Assembly (NCBI RefSeq): GCF_003205575.1
Contig: NZ_PYBW01000108.1
Span: 388-32,857 of the forward strand
Length of the DNA: 32,470 nt
From: Streptomyces tateyamensis
Lineage (GTDB): Bacteria; Actinomycetota; Actinomycetes; Streptomycetales; Streptomycetaceae
Reading direction: 5' to 3'
The position numbers and the translations under genes are program-made. The notes below the pieces were generated by a model that worked only from the letters and a program-made list of their open reading frames with translations, was not told the origin of the DNA and did not search any database. Below are positions 14,868-22,637 of the stretch, in pieces; the stretch's first letter is position 1, and each line of letters opens with the position of its first letter.

Positions 14868-15910
14868 GACGTCTCCTCGGTGTTGCTGTCCGGGCTCGGC
14901 CGCCAGCTCTTGAGGCCGAGCAACTTGTCGCCCAGCTCGGTCAGTTCGGCGGTGTCGTAGCGCAGCGCCTCGGGCTTGTCGCGGTCGCCGACCAGGGTGG
15001 CGTTCCAGGTCGGGGTGGCGAGGGTGCGCCAGGACTCCACCCGCGAGCGGCGCAGCGCCTCGTGCTCCTCCAGGGCGGGCATCATCGACAGGTACTGGAC
15101 CGCGCGCACGCCCCGGGCGGAGGTGTTCGGGGCCACCCCGTGGGCCAGCATGCCGTCCCAGATCAGCAGGTCGCCGGCGCCCAGCTGCGGGCGGACCACC
15201 GGGAACTCGGAGCGGTCGGCGGCCGGGCGGATCGGGTCGCGGTCCCGCGGCTGCTCGGCCTTCCACTGGTCGAAGCGGCGGAACAGCTCCGGCGAGCACT
15301 GGAAGCCGCCCAGTTCCGGCTCGGTGTCGTTGAGCGCGATGATGCCCTGCACCCGCTGCTGGAGCACCCGCCGGGTGGAGTCCACGTCCCAGTGCAGCTC
15401 GATGTCGAAGCCGGTCGCGGTGGGCTCGATCAGGGCGCGGTCGCGGTTGCCGGTGTTGGGCGGGTTGAGGTTGAGGCGGTCCAGGGTGACCCAGAGCTCC
15501 TCGCAGTCCCACACGTCCACGAAGGCGTCGTAGACCCGCTGGGCCTGGCGGCTGTCCCACAGCAGCTGGTGGTGGTACGCCTCGACGAAGCCGTAGATGT
15601 GCAGGTGGCGGTCGAGCTCGTCGCGGAACTCGACCTCCCTGTACCAGGTGTCCGGGCGGCCCGGGTCCAACCCCTTGAAGTCCCAGGTGAAGTCGAGCAG
15701 CCGGCCGGCCGCCTCGGGGGTGATGGCCTGTCTGACCACCACGTAGCCGTAGGTCTGCCAGAACTCGAAATCGGCCTCGGAGAGCACGCGCAGCGGCCGG
15801 GTCTTCTCCAGGTCGCGCAGCGGGGTGCGGACCAGGTAGGTGTCGGCGTCGGCGCTGAAATATGGCAGATCGGCCGCGGAGCGATACAGGTACGGCTCGG
15901 CTGACGGCAT
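14849..15910 (-). CDS. Phytanoyl-CoA dioxygenase (PhyH) family Fe(II)/2-oxoglutarate oxygenase
   Basis: A 353-residue enzyme with the double-stranded beta-helix metal site: His173-x-Asp175 (LHWDVD), distal His257 in LAHGVAPN, and Arg266 or Arg269 just downstream for 2-oxoglutarate. GDLLIWDGMLAHG is the usual PhyH signature. It should hydroxylate an unactivated carbon, with succinate and CO2 as coproducts; the PhyH family includes many natural-product hydroxylases and halogenases. The HxD, rather than HxG/HxA, points to hydroxylation. ATG at 15910 is preferred because GGAG lies 9 nt upstream; a start at 16021 has none. It is the first gene of the five-gene operon, about 150 nt downstream of the operator at 16064-16075. 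Confidence 0.88.
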   Translation of the reverse strand: MPSAEPYLYRSAADLPYFSADADTYLVRTPLRDLEKTRPLRVLSEADFEFWQTYGYVVVRQAITPEAAGRLLDFTWDFKGLDPGRPDTWYREVEFRDELDRHLHIYGFVEAYHHQLLWDSRQAQRVYDAFVDVWDCEELWVTLDRLNLNPPNTGNRDRALIEPTATGFDIELHWDVDSTRRVLQQRVQGIIALNDTEPELGGFQCSPELFRRFDQWKAEQPRDRDPIRPAADRSEFPVVRPQLGAGDLLIWDGMLAHGVAPNTSARGVRAVQYLSMMPALEEHEALRRSRVESWRTLATPTWNATLVGDRDKPEALRYDTAELTELGDKLLGLKSWRPSPDSNTEETSCAASA

Positions 15911-16403
15911 GCGAATGCTCTCCAGGGTCGGATTCTCGGAAGCCGAGACAGGGATGGCAGGCGAACGAGGCACGGACGGCGGATGGCGACGAGGGGTCAA
16001 CTTGCCGCTCGGGCAAGGCATGAGGGCGTGACCTGCACCGCGTCGAACTCGTGTTCTCTACGGTGGACTAGACCAACTTCCGGTGTCAACCCTGATCGGT
16101 CGGCGAAAGGTCTGAACCTTTTGGGAGTCCCGGAGCGTCTTCCGGGTGGGCGCCGGGGGTGCCCGGGGAGACGGCGGAAGGGGGACGGAAAGGCCTGACG
16201 TGCCGTGGGCGGGCGAGTGATGGGCCCGTTGGAGTTCCGCTGTCCGGGTGAACTCGCGACAGCGGTTCGGGCTGCCAACTTCCGTCCCCAATAAGTCATT
16301 TGATATGCCATTGCGGCGGGGCTGCGGAGCATTTCCCGCCTCGCCGAATGCCCCTGCCCGGGATCAGCTGAATCCGGCTGTATTCCCAGGGAGAGGCAGA
16401 GAC
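15911..16403. other. Intergenic region between two divergent operons
   Basis: About 490 nt separate the dioxygenase start (15910) and the start at 16404. It contains the operator at 16064-16089, a leader of about 150 nt on the minus side, and an AT-richer patch at 16290-16312 (AATAAGTCATTTGATATG) that is the best place for the promoter of the plus-strand operon. Reading frames crossing it lack ribosome-binding sites and family matches, so I call no gene. Confidence 0.55.
16064..16089 (-). promoter_or_regulatory. DasR-type operator (dre) and -35-like box upstream of the dioxygenase operon
   Basis: TGGACTAGACCA at 16064-16075 is identical to the core in the chitinase promoter. Reading toward the operon, TTGACA (16084-16089) is followed by exactly 8 nt and then the operator. 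The operator edge is 153 nt from the dioxygenase ATG, compared with 137 nt for the chitinase. The same site is 328 nt upstream of the divergent gene at 16404, so an effect on that side is possible but less likely. Confidence 0.72.
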
Positions 16404-17660
16404 GTGGCAGCGCAGACCGACACCGAGACCGGGCCCGAAGAGCAGGCCCCCGATCAGCGGCCCGACCAGGCCGCGGCGCCGGTCGCGCCCGCCAGGAAGC
16501 CCCGGCTGCTGCGCCGGCTCTGGCGGCGCCGACCGGTGCGGGTGGTGCTCGCACTGGGCGCGGCCTTCGCGGTCTGGCTGAGCTACTCGCTCGGCTCGGC
16601 CCTGCTGGCCCCCGGCAACGACTCGGTCGCGGCCCGGGTCGCCGAGTGGGCCCGCGACCACCACCTGGGCCCGATGGTCACCGGCCTGGAGACCGCGCAG
16701 TACAAGATGAGCCCGCCCAAGGTCGGCGGCCGTCCCACCATCGCGCTCAACCAGCCCCCGGTGGCCGCCGGACCCAGCGGCGCCACCCGGACCGACGAGA
16801 GCAAGCACATCCAGATGCCCTCGATCGCCCCGATCACGCTCAGCCCGCTGGTCTCGCCGGCCGGCGACCCGCTGCCCGGCGAGGGTGCCTGGCGGGTGAT
16901 CGGCACCGCCAAGGGCGTGCCCGCCGTGCAGAGCGCGATGCTGCGCCCGGACAACGAGCACACCTCCTACCTGGCCGGGGTGGTGTCGATGGACCAGCGG
17001 CTGGTCCGGTTCCAGCTGCACCCGGGCACCGACGACCCGGGCGACGACAACTGGGGCGTGCCGCCGAACATCCCGCCGCAGGACCGGACCGGCCTGCTGG
17101 CCAGCTTCAACGGCGGCTTCAAGGTCCGGGAGGCGAACGGCGGCTTCTTCCTCAACGGCGTCACCCACGGCAGCCTGACCGACGGTGCCGCCTCGCTGGT
17201 CTTCTACAAGGACGGGCACACCAGCGTCGGGTCCTGGAACAACGGCATCTCGATGACCCCGGACGTGGTCGGGGTGCGGCAGAACCTGCGCCCGATCGTC
17301 GACCACGGCCAGGTGCCGGATGACGTCGACCACGCGATCGAGAGCGGCTGGGGCCTGACCATCGGCGGCAAGTTCTTCGTCTGGCGCTCGGGCGCCGGCG
17401 TCACCGCGGACGGCCGGCTGGTCTACGCCTACGGCCCGGCGCTGTCGGTGCGCACCCTGGCCGAACTGCTGCACCAGGCCGGCTGCGTGGAGGCGATGCA
17501 GCTGGACATCAACCCGGCCTGGATGTCCTTCAACTACTACGAGCCGACCAGTGACCCGGCCAACCCCAACTCGGTCAAGCTGCTGCCCGACCAGGAGCGC
17601 CCGGCCGACCGGTACTTCGAGCCGACCAGCCGGGACTTCACGGCGGTGTACGCCCGATGA
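16404..17660 (+). CDS. Membrane-anchored phosphodiester glycosidase family protein (NAGPA domain)
   Basis: A 418-residue protein. Residues 1-40 are acidic then Arg-rich, and about 44-67 form one membrane segment (VVLALGAAFAVWLSYSLG), so most of the chain faces outside. From about 150 on it has the NAGPA-type fold, seen in GLLASFNGGFKVREANGGFF, GLTIGGKFF and CVEAMQLDINPAWM. Family members cleave GlcNAc-phosphodiester links or act in extracellular glycan metabolism; the substrate here is unknown. GTG at 16404 has GGGAG about 10 nt upstream. It overlaps the UbiA gene by 4 nt (ATGA), placing it in the DprE operon, which suggests a role in handling a polyprenyl-linked sugar or its product. Confidence 0.82.
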   Translation: MAAQTDTETGPEEQAPDQRPDQAAAPVAPARKPRLLRRLWRRRPVRVVLALGAAFAVWLSYSLGSALLAPGNDSVAARVAEWARDHHLGPMVTGLETAQYKMSPPKVGGRPTIALNQPPVAAGPSGATRTDESKHIQMPSIAPITLSPLVSPAGDPLPGEGAWRVIGTAKGVPAVQSAMLRPDNEHTSYLAGVVSMDQRLVRFQLHPGTDDPGDDNWGVPPNIPPQDRTGLLASFNGGFKVREANGGFFLNGVTHGSLTDGAASLVFYKDGHTSVGSWNNGISMTPDVVGVRQNLRPIVDHGQVPDDVDHAIESGWGLTIGGKFFVWRSGAGVTADGRLVYAYGPALSVRTLAELLHQAGCVEAMQLDINPAWMSFNYYEPTSDPANPNSVKLLPDQERPADRYFEPTSRDFTAVYAR

Positions 17661-18589
17661 CCGCCCAGCCCCCGGTGCTGCCGGCCCCCGAACTGGACCC
17701 GGTGCCGCCGGTCGCGATCGCCCGCCGCTGGCCCGCCGCGGTGCTGCGCAGCTCGCGGCCCCGGCAGTGGCCGAAGAATTTGCTGGTCTTCGCCGCCCCG
17801 GTGGCCGCCGCCGACCAGGGCCGGATCACCGGCATGGAGGACGCGCTGGTCGCCTTCCTGGTCTTCACCCTGGCCTCCTGCGCCGTCTACTTCGTCAACG
17901 ACGTGATGGACGTCGAGCGGGACCGGCGCCACCCGGTCAAGCGGTACCGCCCGGTGGCAGCCGGGCACCTGACGGAGCGCCACGCACTGCTGCTCGCGGG
18001 CGGCTGCGTGCTGCTCGCCGAGGCCGGCTCGGCCGCGATCGGCAGCGGCTGGCTGGCCGCCTGCGTCACCGGCTACCTGGCGCTCTCGTTCCTGTACTCC
18101 TCCACCCTCAAGCACCTGCCGGTGCTGGAGCTGACCATGGTCGCCTCCGGCTTCGTGCTGCGCGCGCTCGGCGGCGCGGCGGCCGCCCGGGTCGACCCGT
18201 CCGGCTGGTTCGTGCTGGTCTGCAGCCTGGGCGCGCTGCTGGTCGCGGTGGCCAAGCGGCACACCGAGCTGGCCAGCCTGGGCGGCGCCGCGGTCGGCCA
18301 CCGGCCCTGCCTGAGCCGCTACACCCCGAGCGGGCTGCGGGCCGCCCAGCGGGTGATCAGCGTGGCCATGGTCGGCGCCTACCTGAGCTGGGCGCTGCTC
18401 AACGGCTCCCCCTGGGGCGTGGTCTGCCACCTGCTCACCGCGGTGCCGATGCTCGCGGCCCTGCTGCGCTTCGACTGGCTCACCGGGCGGGCCACGCTGA
18501 GCCGGGTCGAGGACCTGATCACCCGTGACCGGCCGATGCTGCTGTGCGAGATGGTCTGGCTGCTGCTCTTCGTGGCGGGGACGGCATGA
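17657..18589 (+). CDS. UbiA-family decaprenyl-phosphate phosphoribosyltransferase
   Basis: A 310-residue integral membrane enzyme with about eight or nine helices. The prenyl-diphosphate-type motif NDVMDVERDRRHPVKRYRP carries Asn81, Asp82, Asp85 and Asp89; AKRHTEL is the second conserved block. This form of the motif, with RHPVKRYRPVA, is that of the M. tuberculosis Rv3806c type, which transfers phosphoribose from PRPP to decaprenyl phosphate. A DprE1-like and a DprE2-like gene follow, so the product should be polyprenyl-phosphoryl-ribose after dephosphorylation. No phosphatase gene of the Rv3807c type is visible in this operon. Both ends overlap neighbouring genes (ATGA). Confidence 0.87.
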   Translation: MTAQPPVLPAPELDPVPPVAIARRWPAAVLRSSRPRQWPKNLLVFAAPVAAADQGRITGMEDALVAFLVFTLASCAVYFVNDVMDVERDRRHPVKRYRPVAAGHLTERHALLLAGGCVLLAEAGSAAIGSGWLAACVTGYLALSFLYSSTLKHLPVLELTMVASGFVLRALGGAAAARVDPSGWFVLVCSLGALLVAVAKRHTELASLGGAAVGHRPCLSRYTPSGLRAAQRVISVAMVGAYLSWALLNGSPWGVVCHLLTAVPMLAALLRFDWLTGRATLSRVEDLITRDRPMLLCEMVWLLLFVAGTA

Positions 18590-19911
18590 GGTCCAGCGTG
18601 CTGCTGCAGGGCTGGGGCCGGAGCACCGGCAGCCGCAGCGCGGTGCTCGGTCCGCTGACCGGTGCCGCGCTGCGCGAGCTGCTGGCCCATCCGCCGGACG
18701 GCGGCGTGCTGGCCCGCGGGGCGGGGTGCAGCTACGGGGATGCGGCGCAGAACGCCGGCGGCGTGGTACTGGCGCCCGCCACCGTGCCGGAGATCCGGGT
18801 GGACGCGCTCGGCGGCACCGTGCGGGCGGCCGGCTCGGCCCGGTTCACCGAGGTGCTGGCCCGCACCGTGCCGCGCGGGCTGCTGCTCCCGGTGCTGCCC
18901 GGTACCGGCCGCCTGACCGTGGGCGGCGCGGTCGCCGCCGACGTGCACGGCAAGAACCAGCGCACCGACGGGAGCCTGGCCAACTGGCTGGAGAGCGTGG
19001 AACTGCTCGACGGCACCGGACAGGTCCGTCTGCTGACCCCCGATCAGGAGGAGTTCCGGGCCACCGTGGGCGGGATGGGCCTGACCGGGGTGGTGCTGGC
19101 CGCCACCATCCGGCTGATCCCGATCACCAGCACCCGACTGCGGGTCACCTCCCGCCGGGTCGCCGACCTGGACGCGCTGCTGGCCGAGCTGGACGGCGCC
19201 CGCAGCCGGTACGCGGTCGCCTGGATCGACACCACCGCGGGCGGGCGGGCGCTCGGGCGCGGCATCGTCGACCTCGGCGACCACCTGGACGGACCGCAGC
19301 CGGACGGCGGCGAGCTGGCCTTCGCCCCGGCGCGGGCGGTGCGGGCGCCCCGGCTGCCGGTCGGCCCGTTCACCCCGCTGACCGCGCGGGCCTTCAACGA
19401 GCTCTGGTACCGCCGGGCGCCGCGCGAGCGGACCGGGACCCAGGGGCTGCCGGAGTTCTTCCACCGGCTGGACGCGGTCCGCGAGTGGAACCGGGCACTG
19501 GGGCCGCGCGGCTTCCTGCAGTACCAGTTCGCGGTGCCGGACCCGGCCGTCGGCCTGCTGGCCGAAGCCATCGCCGCGCTGGGCCGGGTGGACGCCGCCC
19601 CGTTCCTGGGCACGGTCAAGCGGTTCGGCCCGGCCGCCGACTGCCCGCTCTCCTTCCCGCTGCCCGGCTGGTCGCTCGCCGTCGACATGCCGACCGCCGG
19701 GCGCCGGCTGCACGACCTGCTGGACCTGCTGGACCGCCGGGTGGCCGAGGCCGGCGGGCGGGTCTACCTGGCCAAGGACGCGCGCCTGGGGCGCACCGCC
19801 TTCGACGCGATGTACGGTCCGCTGGACGGCTGGCGCGCCGCGCGGGCCCGGCTGGACCCGGGGGACACCATGCGATCGGATCTGGGACGGAGACTGGGAC
19901 TGTGTCGGTGA
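18586..19911 (+). CDS. dprE1: DprE1-like FAD-dependent decaprenylphosphoryl-ribose oxidase
   Basis: A 441-residue flavoprotein of the aldonolactone-oxidase type: GAGCSYGDAAQNAGG (about 45-59) and TVGGAVAADVHGKN (about 111-124, His121) bind FAD, and YLAKDAR holds the catalytic Lys. It would oxidise the 2'-OH of polyprenyl-phosphoryl-ribose to the keto intermediate, the first step of epimerisation to arabinose. The position matching the benzothiazinone target Cys387 of M. tuberculosis (GWNICVDFP) is Ala365 here (GWSLAVDMP), as in naturally resistant M. avium. The ATG at 18586 overlaps the UbiA stop; the in-frame upstream ATG at 18544 would add residues inside the UbiA gene. The C-terminus MRSDLGRRLGL is family-typical. 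Confidence 0.88.
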   Translation: MRSSVLLQGWGRSTGSRSAVLGPLTGAALRELLAHPPDGGVLARGAGCSYGDAAQNAGGVVLAPATVPEIRVDALGGTVRAAGSARFTEVLARTVPRGLLLPVLPGTGRLTVGGAVAADVHGKNQRTDGSLANWLESVELLDGTGQVRLLTPDQEEFRATVGGMGLTGVVLAATIRLIPITSTRLRVTSRRVADLDALLAELDGARSRYAVAWIDTTAGGRALGRGIVDLGDHLDGPQPDGGELAFAPARAVRAPRLPVGPFTPLTARAFNELWYRRAPRERTGTQGLPEFFHRLDAVREWNRALGPRGFLQYQFAVPDPAVGLLAEAIAALGRVDAAPFLGTVKRFGPAADCPLSFPLPGWSLAVDMPTAGRRLHDLLDLLDRRVAEAGGRVYLAKDARLGRTAFDAMYGPLDGWRAARARLDPGDTMRSDLGRRLGLCR

Positions 19912-19937
19912 ACTCCACGGTGACGGAAGGTCAGGAC

Positions 19938-20681
19938 GTGCGGCAGGAACGGCGGACCGGACGGATCCTGCTGCTCGGCGGGACCAGCGAGATCGGCCAC
20001 GAGATCCTCAGGGCGCTGGACGCGCCGGCCGGCTGCGAGGTGATCCTGGCGGGGCGGGACGAGTCGCGGATGGCCGAGCTGGGCGCCGCGCTGCCGTACA
20101 CGGTGCGGACCGTGCCGTACGACGCCACCGACCTGGACAGCCACCAGCGCCTGGTGGACGACCTGTTCGCCGCCGGGCCGGTCGACCTGGTGGTCTCGGC
20201 CGCCGGGGTGCTCACCCCGCAGGCCGAGCTGGACGCCGACCCGCGGGCCGCCGGGACGCTGATCGAGACCAACCTGACCGGGCACGTCACCACCCTGCTC
20301 GCCGCCGTGCCGCACCTGCGGGCCCAGGGGCGCGGGCTGATCGTGGTGCTCTCCTCGGTCGCCGCGGTGCGCCCGCGCAAGGCGAACTTCGTGTACGGGG
20401 CAGCCAAGGCCGGGCTGGACGCGTTCGCCCGCGGGCTGGCGGACTCGCTGCACGGCAGCGGGGTGCGGGTGCTGCTGGTGCGGCCCGGGTTCGTGATCGG
20501 GCGGATGACCGCGGGAATGCCCCCGGCGCCCGCGGCCACCACCGCCCCCGAGGTCGGCGCGGCGGTCGCCGCCGCGGTGGCCGCGGGGGCCGGCACGGTC
20601 TGGGTCCCGCGCACCCTGGGGCCGGTGTCCGCGCTCTTCCACCTGATCCCCCGTCCGCTCTGGCGCCGGCTGCGCCGCTGA
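19938..20681 (+). CDS. dprE2: DprE2-like short-chain reductase (decaprenylphosphoryl-2-keto-ribose reductase)
   Basis: A 247-residue SDR with LLLGGTSEIG as the NAD-binding turn (about 12-21), SSVAA with the catalytic Ser, and YGAAK with the Tyr-Lys pair. It would reduce the DprE1 product to polyprenyl-phosphoryl-arabinose, the donor for arabinofuranosyltransferases. Three in-frame GTG starts are possible: 19902, 19908 (overlapping the DprE1 stop as GTGA) and 19938. I chose 19938 for its GGAAGG 7 nt upstream and because the distance to LLLGG then equals that of known DprE2; the 19908 start would give 257 residues. Its end is 7 nt from the convergent phosphatase gene. Confidence 0.83.
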   Translation: MRQERRTGRILLLGGTSEIGHEILRALDAPAGCEVILAGRDESRMAELGAALPYTVRTVPYDATDLDSHQRLVDDLFAAGPVDLVVSAAGVLTPQAELDADPRAAGTLIETNLTGHVTTLLAAVPHLRAQGRGLIVVLSSVAAVRPRKANFVYGAAKAGLDAFARGLADSLHGSGVRVLLVRPGFVIGRMTAGMPPAPAATTAPEVGAAVAAAVAAGAGTVWVPRTLGPVSALFHLIPRPLWRRLRR

Positions 20682-20688
20682 GGCAGGG

Positions 20689-22626
20689 TCAGGGACGGCT
20701 GCGCGGGGGCAGCCGCTGCTCGAACCAGACCACCTTGCCGCCGCCCAGCCGGGTGGAGCCCCAGCCGTCGGCGCACTTGGCGACCAGCTCGAGGCCGCGG
20801 CCGCGCTCGTCGTCCGGGCGGGCCCTGCGGCGGCGGGGGAGCGAGGGGCTGTCGTCGCCCACCTCGCAGCGCAGCACCGAGGTGCGGACCAGGCGCAGGG
20901 TGACCGGCTTCTTGGCGTGCCGCACCGCGTTGGTGACCAGCTCACTGACCATCAGCTCGGTGTTCTCCGCCAGCGCCTCCAGCCCCCAGCGGCGCAGCGC
21001 GTGGCCGGCCAGCCGGCGGGCCCGGCCCGGGGTCTCGGAGCGCGGCTGCAGGTACCAGTACGCGACGTCCTCGGCCGGGATCCCGTCGAAGGCCGCGGCC
21101 AGCAGCGCGATGTCGTCCGCCCGGTCCTCCGGCGGCAGGATCCGCAGCGCCTCCTGGCACAGCTGCTCGGGGGAGTGCTGGTGCGCCGTGGAGAGCCGCT
21201 TGCGCAGCCGCTCCAGCCCGGTGCTGATCGGGCGCCGCGGGTGCTCCACCAGCCCGTCGGTGAACAGCAGCAGCGCCGAGCCGGGCGGTGCGTCCAGCTC
21301 CCGGGAGGCGAAGTCCACCCCGCCCACTCCGATCGGCGCCCCGGCCGGCAGGTCCTCCAGCAGCTCGGCCCGCCCGTCCGGGTGGATCAGTGCCGGCGGC
21401 ATGTGGCCCGCGTTGGAGACCACGATCCGGTTGGCGATCGGGTCGTAGACCGCGAACACGCAGGTGGCCAGGTGCTCCTCGCGGCCCAGCCGCTGCGCCT
21501 GCTCGTCCAGGTGGTAGAGCACCTCGTGCGGCGGCAGGTCCAGGGCGGCCAGGGTCTGCGCGCTGGTGCGCAGCTGGCCCATCACCGCGGCCGAGGTGAG
21601 CGAGTGGCCCATCACGTCCCCGACCACCAGCGCCACCCGGTTGCCGGGCAGCGGGATCGCGTCGTACCAGTCGCCGCCCACCTGGGCGGCCCGCTCCCCG
21701 GGCAGGTAGCGGTACGCCAGGCGGACCCCGTGCGGCTGCGGCAGGTGGGTGGGCAGCATGCTGCGCTGCAGGCTGTCGGCGATCTCCGACTCGCGGGTGT
21801 AACGCTGCGCGGTGTCCACCGCGAGGCCGGCCAGGGTGGCCAGGTGGGCGGCGGTCTGGGTGTCGGCGGGGTCGAACCGGGCCGGCTCGCCGTCCCGGGG
21901 CCGCCGGACCAGCACCAGCAGCCCGACCGTGTCCCCCGCCTCGCCCGGCTCCGTACCCTCGCGCCGCGCCCGGCCCCGCCCCGCGGCCGCGGTCCGCCCG
22001 CGCACCCGCTCGGGGCGCCCCGGCAGCGGCAGCACCAGCAGCGCGCTGCCCCGGGCCAGGCCGGCCAGCGCCCTGGTCCCGTACAGCTCGGCCAGCAGCG
22101 GGCGCAGCCGCTCGCCCTCCGCGGTGCCCAGCGCGATCGGCCCCGGCGGGAGGCCGGTGCCGCGCAGCGCCGCGTCCAGCGCACCGCCGGCGCGGGCCAT
22201 GACGGTGCGTCGGCCGGTGCCGAGCCTGGTCCCCTCGGCCCGGTGCAGGTGTAGTTCCACCGGCGGGTGCTGCTCGCGGACCCGGCCGGTGTCGGGCGCG
22301 GGCAGCTTCAGGTGCACCAGGGCCGCGTCGGCCAGCTCCGGGACCAGCACCTTGGCCAGGCTGCGCACCGTGACGCCGGGGTCCAGGCTGGCGTTGAGCA
22401 GCCGGGTGGCGCGGTTGAGGTAGCCGAGCCGGTCGGTGAGCGCCTGCCGGACCCGCAGCTCGACCGGGGTGACGGCGTTGACCGGGGCGGCCGGGCCGAC
22501 CGCCGTGAGGGCGGCGCCGGTGTCCGGTGGCGGGTGGCGCTGGGTGGGGACGGCGGCGGGCCGGCCGGCCTGGGGAGGGGGGAGGTCGCGCACGGCTGCC
22601 CGTTCTTGCTGGTCGGGGTCGGACAT
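20689..22626 (-). CDS. Multidomain regulator: GAF, SpoIIE-type PP2C phosphatase and HATPase (anti-sigma-like kinase)
   Basis: A 645-residue soluble protein. An unconserved Pro-rich start (1-60) leads to a GAF-like sensor (about 65-290). The PPM phosphatase core has GGDWYDAIPL, GDVMGHS, NAGHMPP, FTDGLVE and DDIALL, all metal-site blocks present. A C-terminal GHKL domain (about 510-640) has ELVTNAVRHA (N-box) and GRGLELVAKCADGWG (G-box). Such streptomycete proteins are thought to act in partner-switching pathways that control sigma factors through anti-sigma antagonists. No antagonist gene is adjacent. ATG at 22626 follows the methyltransferase stop by 11 nt and has no good ribosome-binding site, so coupling is likely. 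Confidence 0.87.
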   Translation of the reverse strand: MSDPDQQERAAVRDLPPPQAGRPAAVPTQRHPPPDTGAALTAVGPAAPVNAVTPVELRVRQALTDRLGYLNRATRLLNASLDPGVTVRSLAKVLVPELADAALVHLKLPAPDTGRVREQHPPVELHLHRAEGTRLGTGRRTVMARAGGALDAALRGTGLPPGPIALGTAEGERLRPLLAELYGTRALAGLARGSALLVLPLPGRPERVRGRTAAAGRGRARREGTEPGEAGDTVGLLVLVRRPRDGEPARFDPADTQTAAHLATLAGLAVDTAQRYTRESEIADSLQRSMLPTHLPQPHGVRLAYRYLPGERAAQVGGDWYDAIPLPGNRVALVVGDVMGHSLTSAAVMGQLRTSAQTLAALDLPPHEVLYHLDEQAQRLGREEHLATCVFAVYDPIANRIVVSNAGHMPPALIHPDGRAELLEDLPAGAPIGVGGVDFASRELDAPPGSALLLFTDGLVEHPRRPISTGLERLRKRLSTAHQHSPEQLCQEALRILPPEDRADDIALLAAAFDGIPAEDVAYWYLQPRSETPGRARRLAGHALRRWGLEALAENTELMVSELVTNAVRHAKKPVTLRLVRTSVLRCEVGDDSPSLPRRRRARPDDERGRGLELVAKCADGWGSTRLGGGKVVWFEQRLPPRSRP

Positions 22627-22637
22627 CGAAGGATCGG

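Noticed and set aside
13557..16016. Single 819-codon protein covering dioxygenase and GT-like genes
   Set aside because: Only the part after the GTG at 14867 has protein-like composition; the first part is a shadow of the dioxygenase gene in another frame.
18525..20681. 718-codon frame including DprE2
   Set aside because: The first two thirds are a shadow of the DprE1 gene; DprE2 homology starts only after about 19938.
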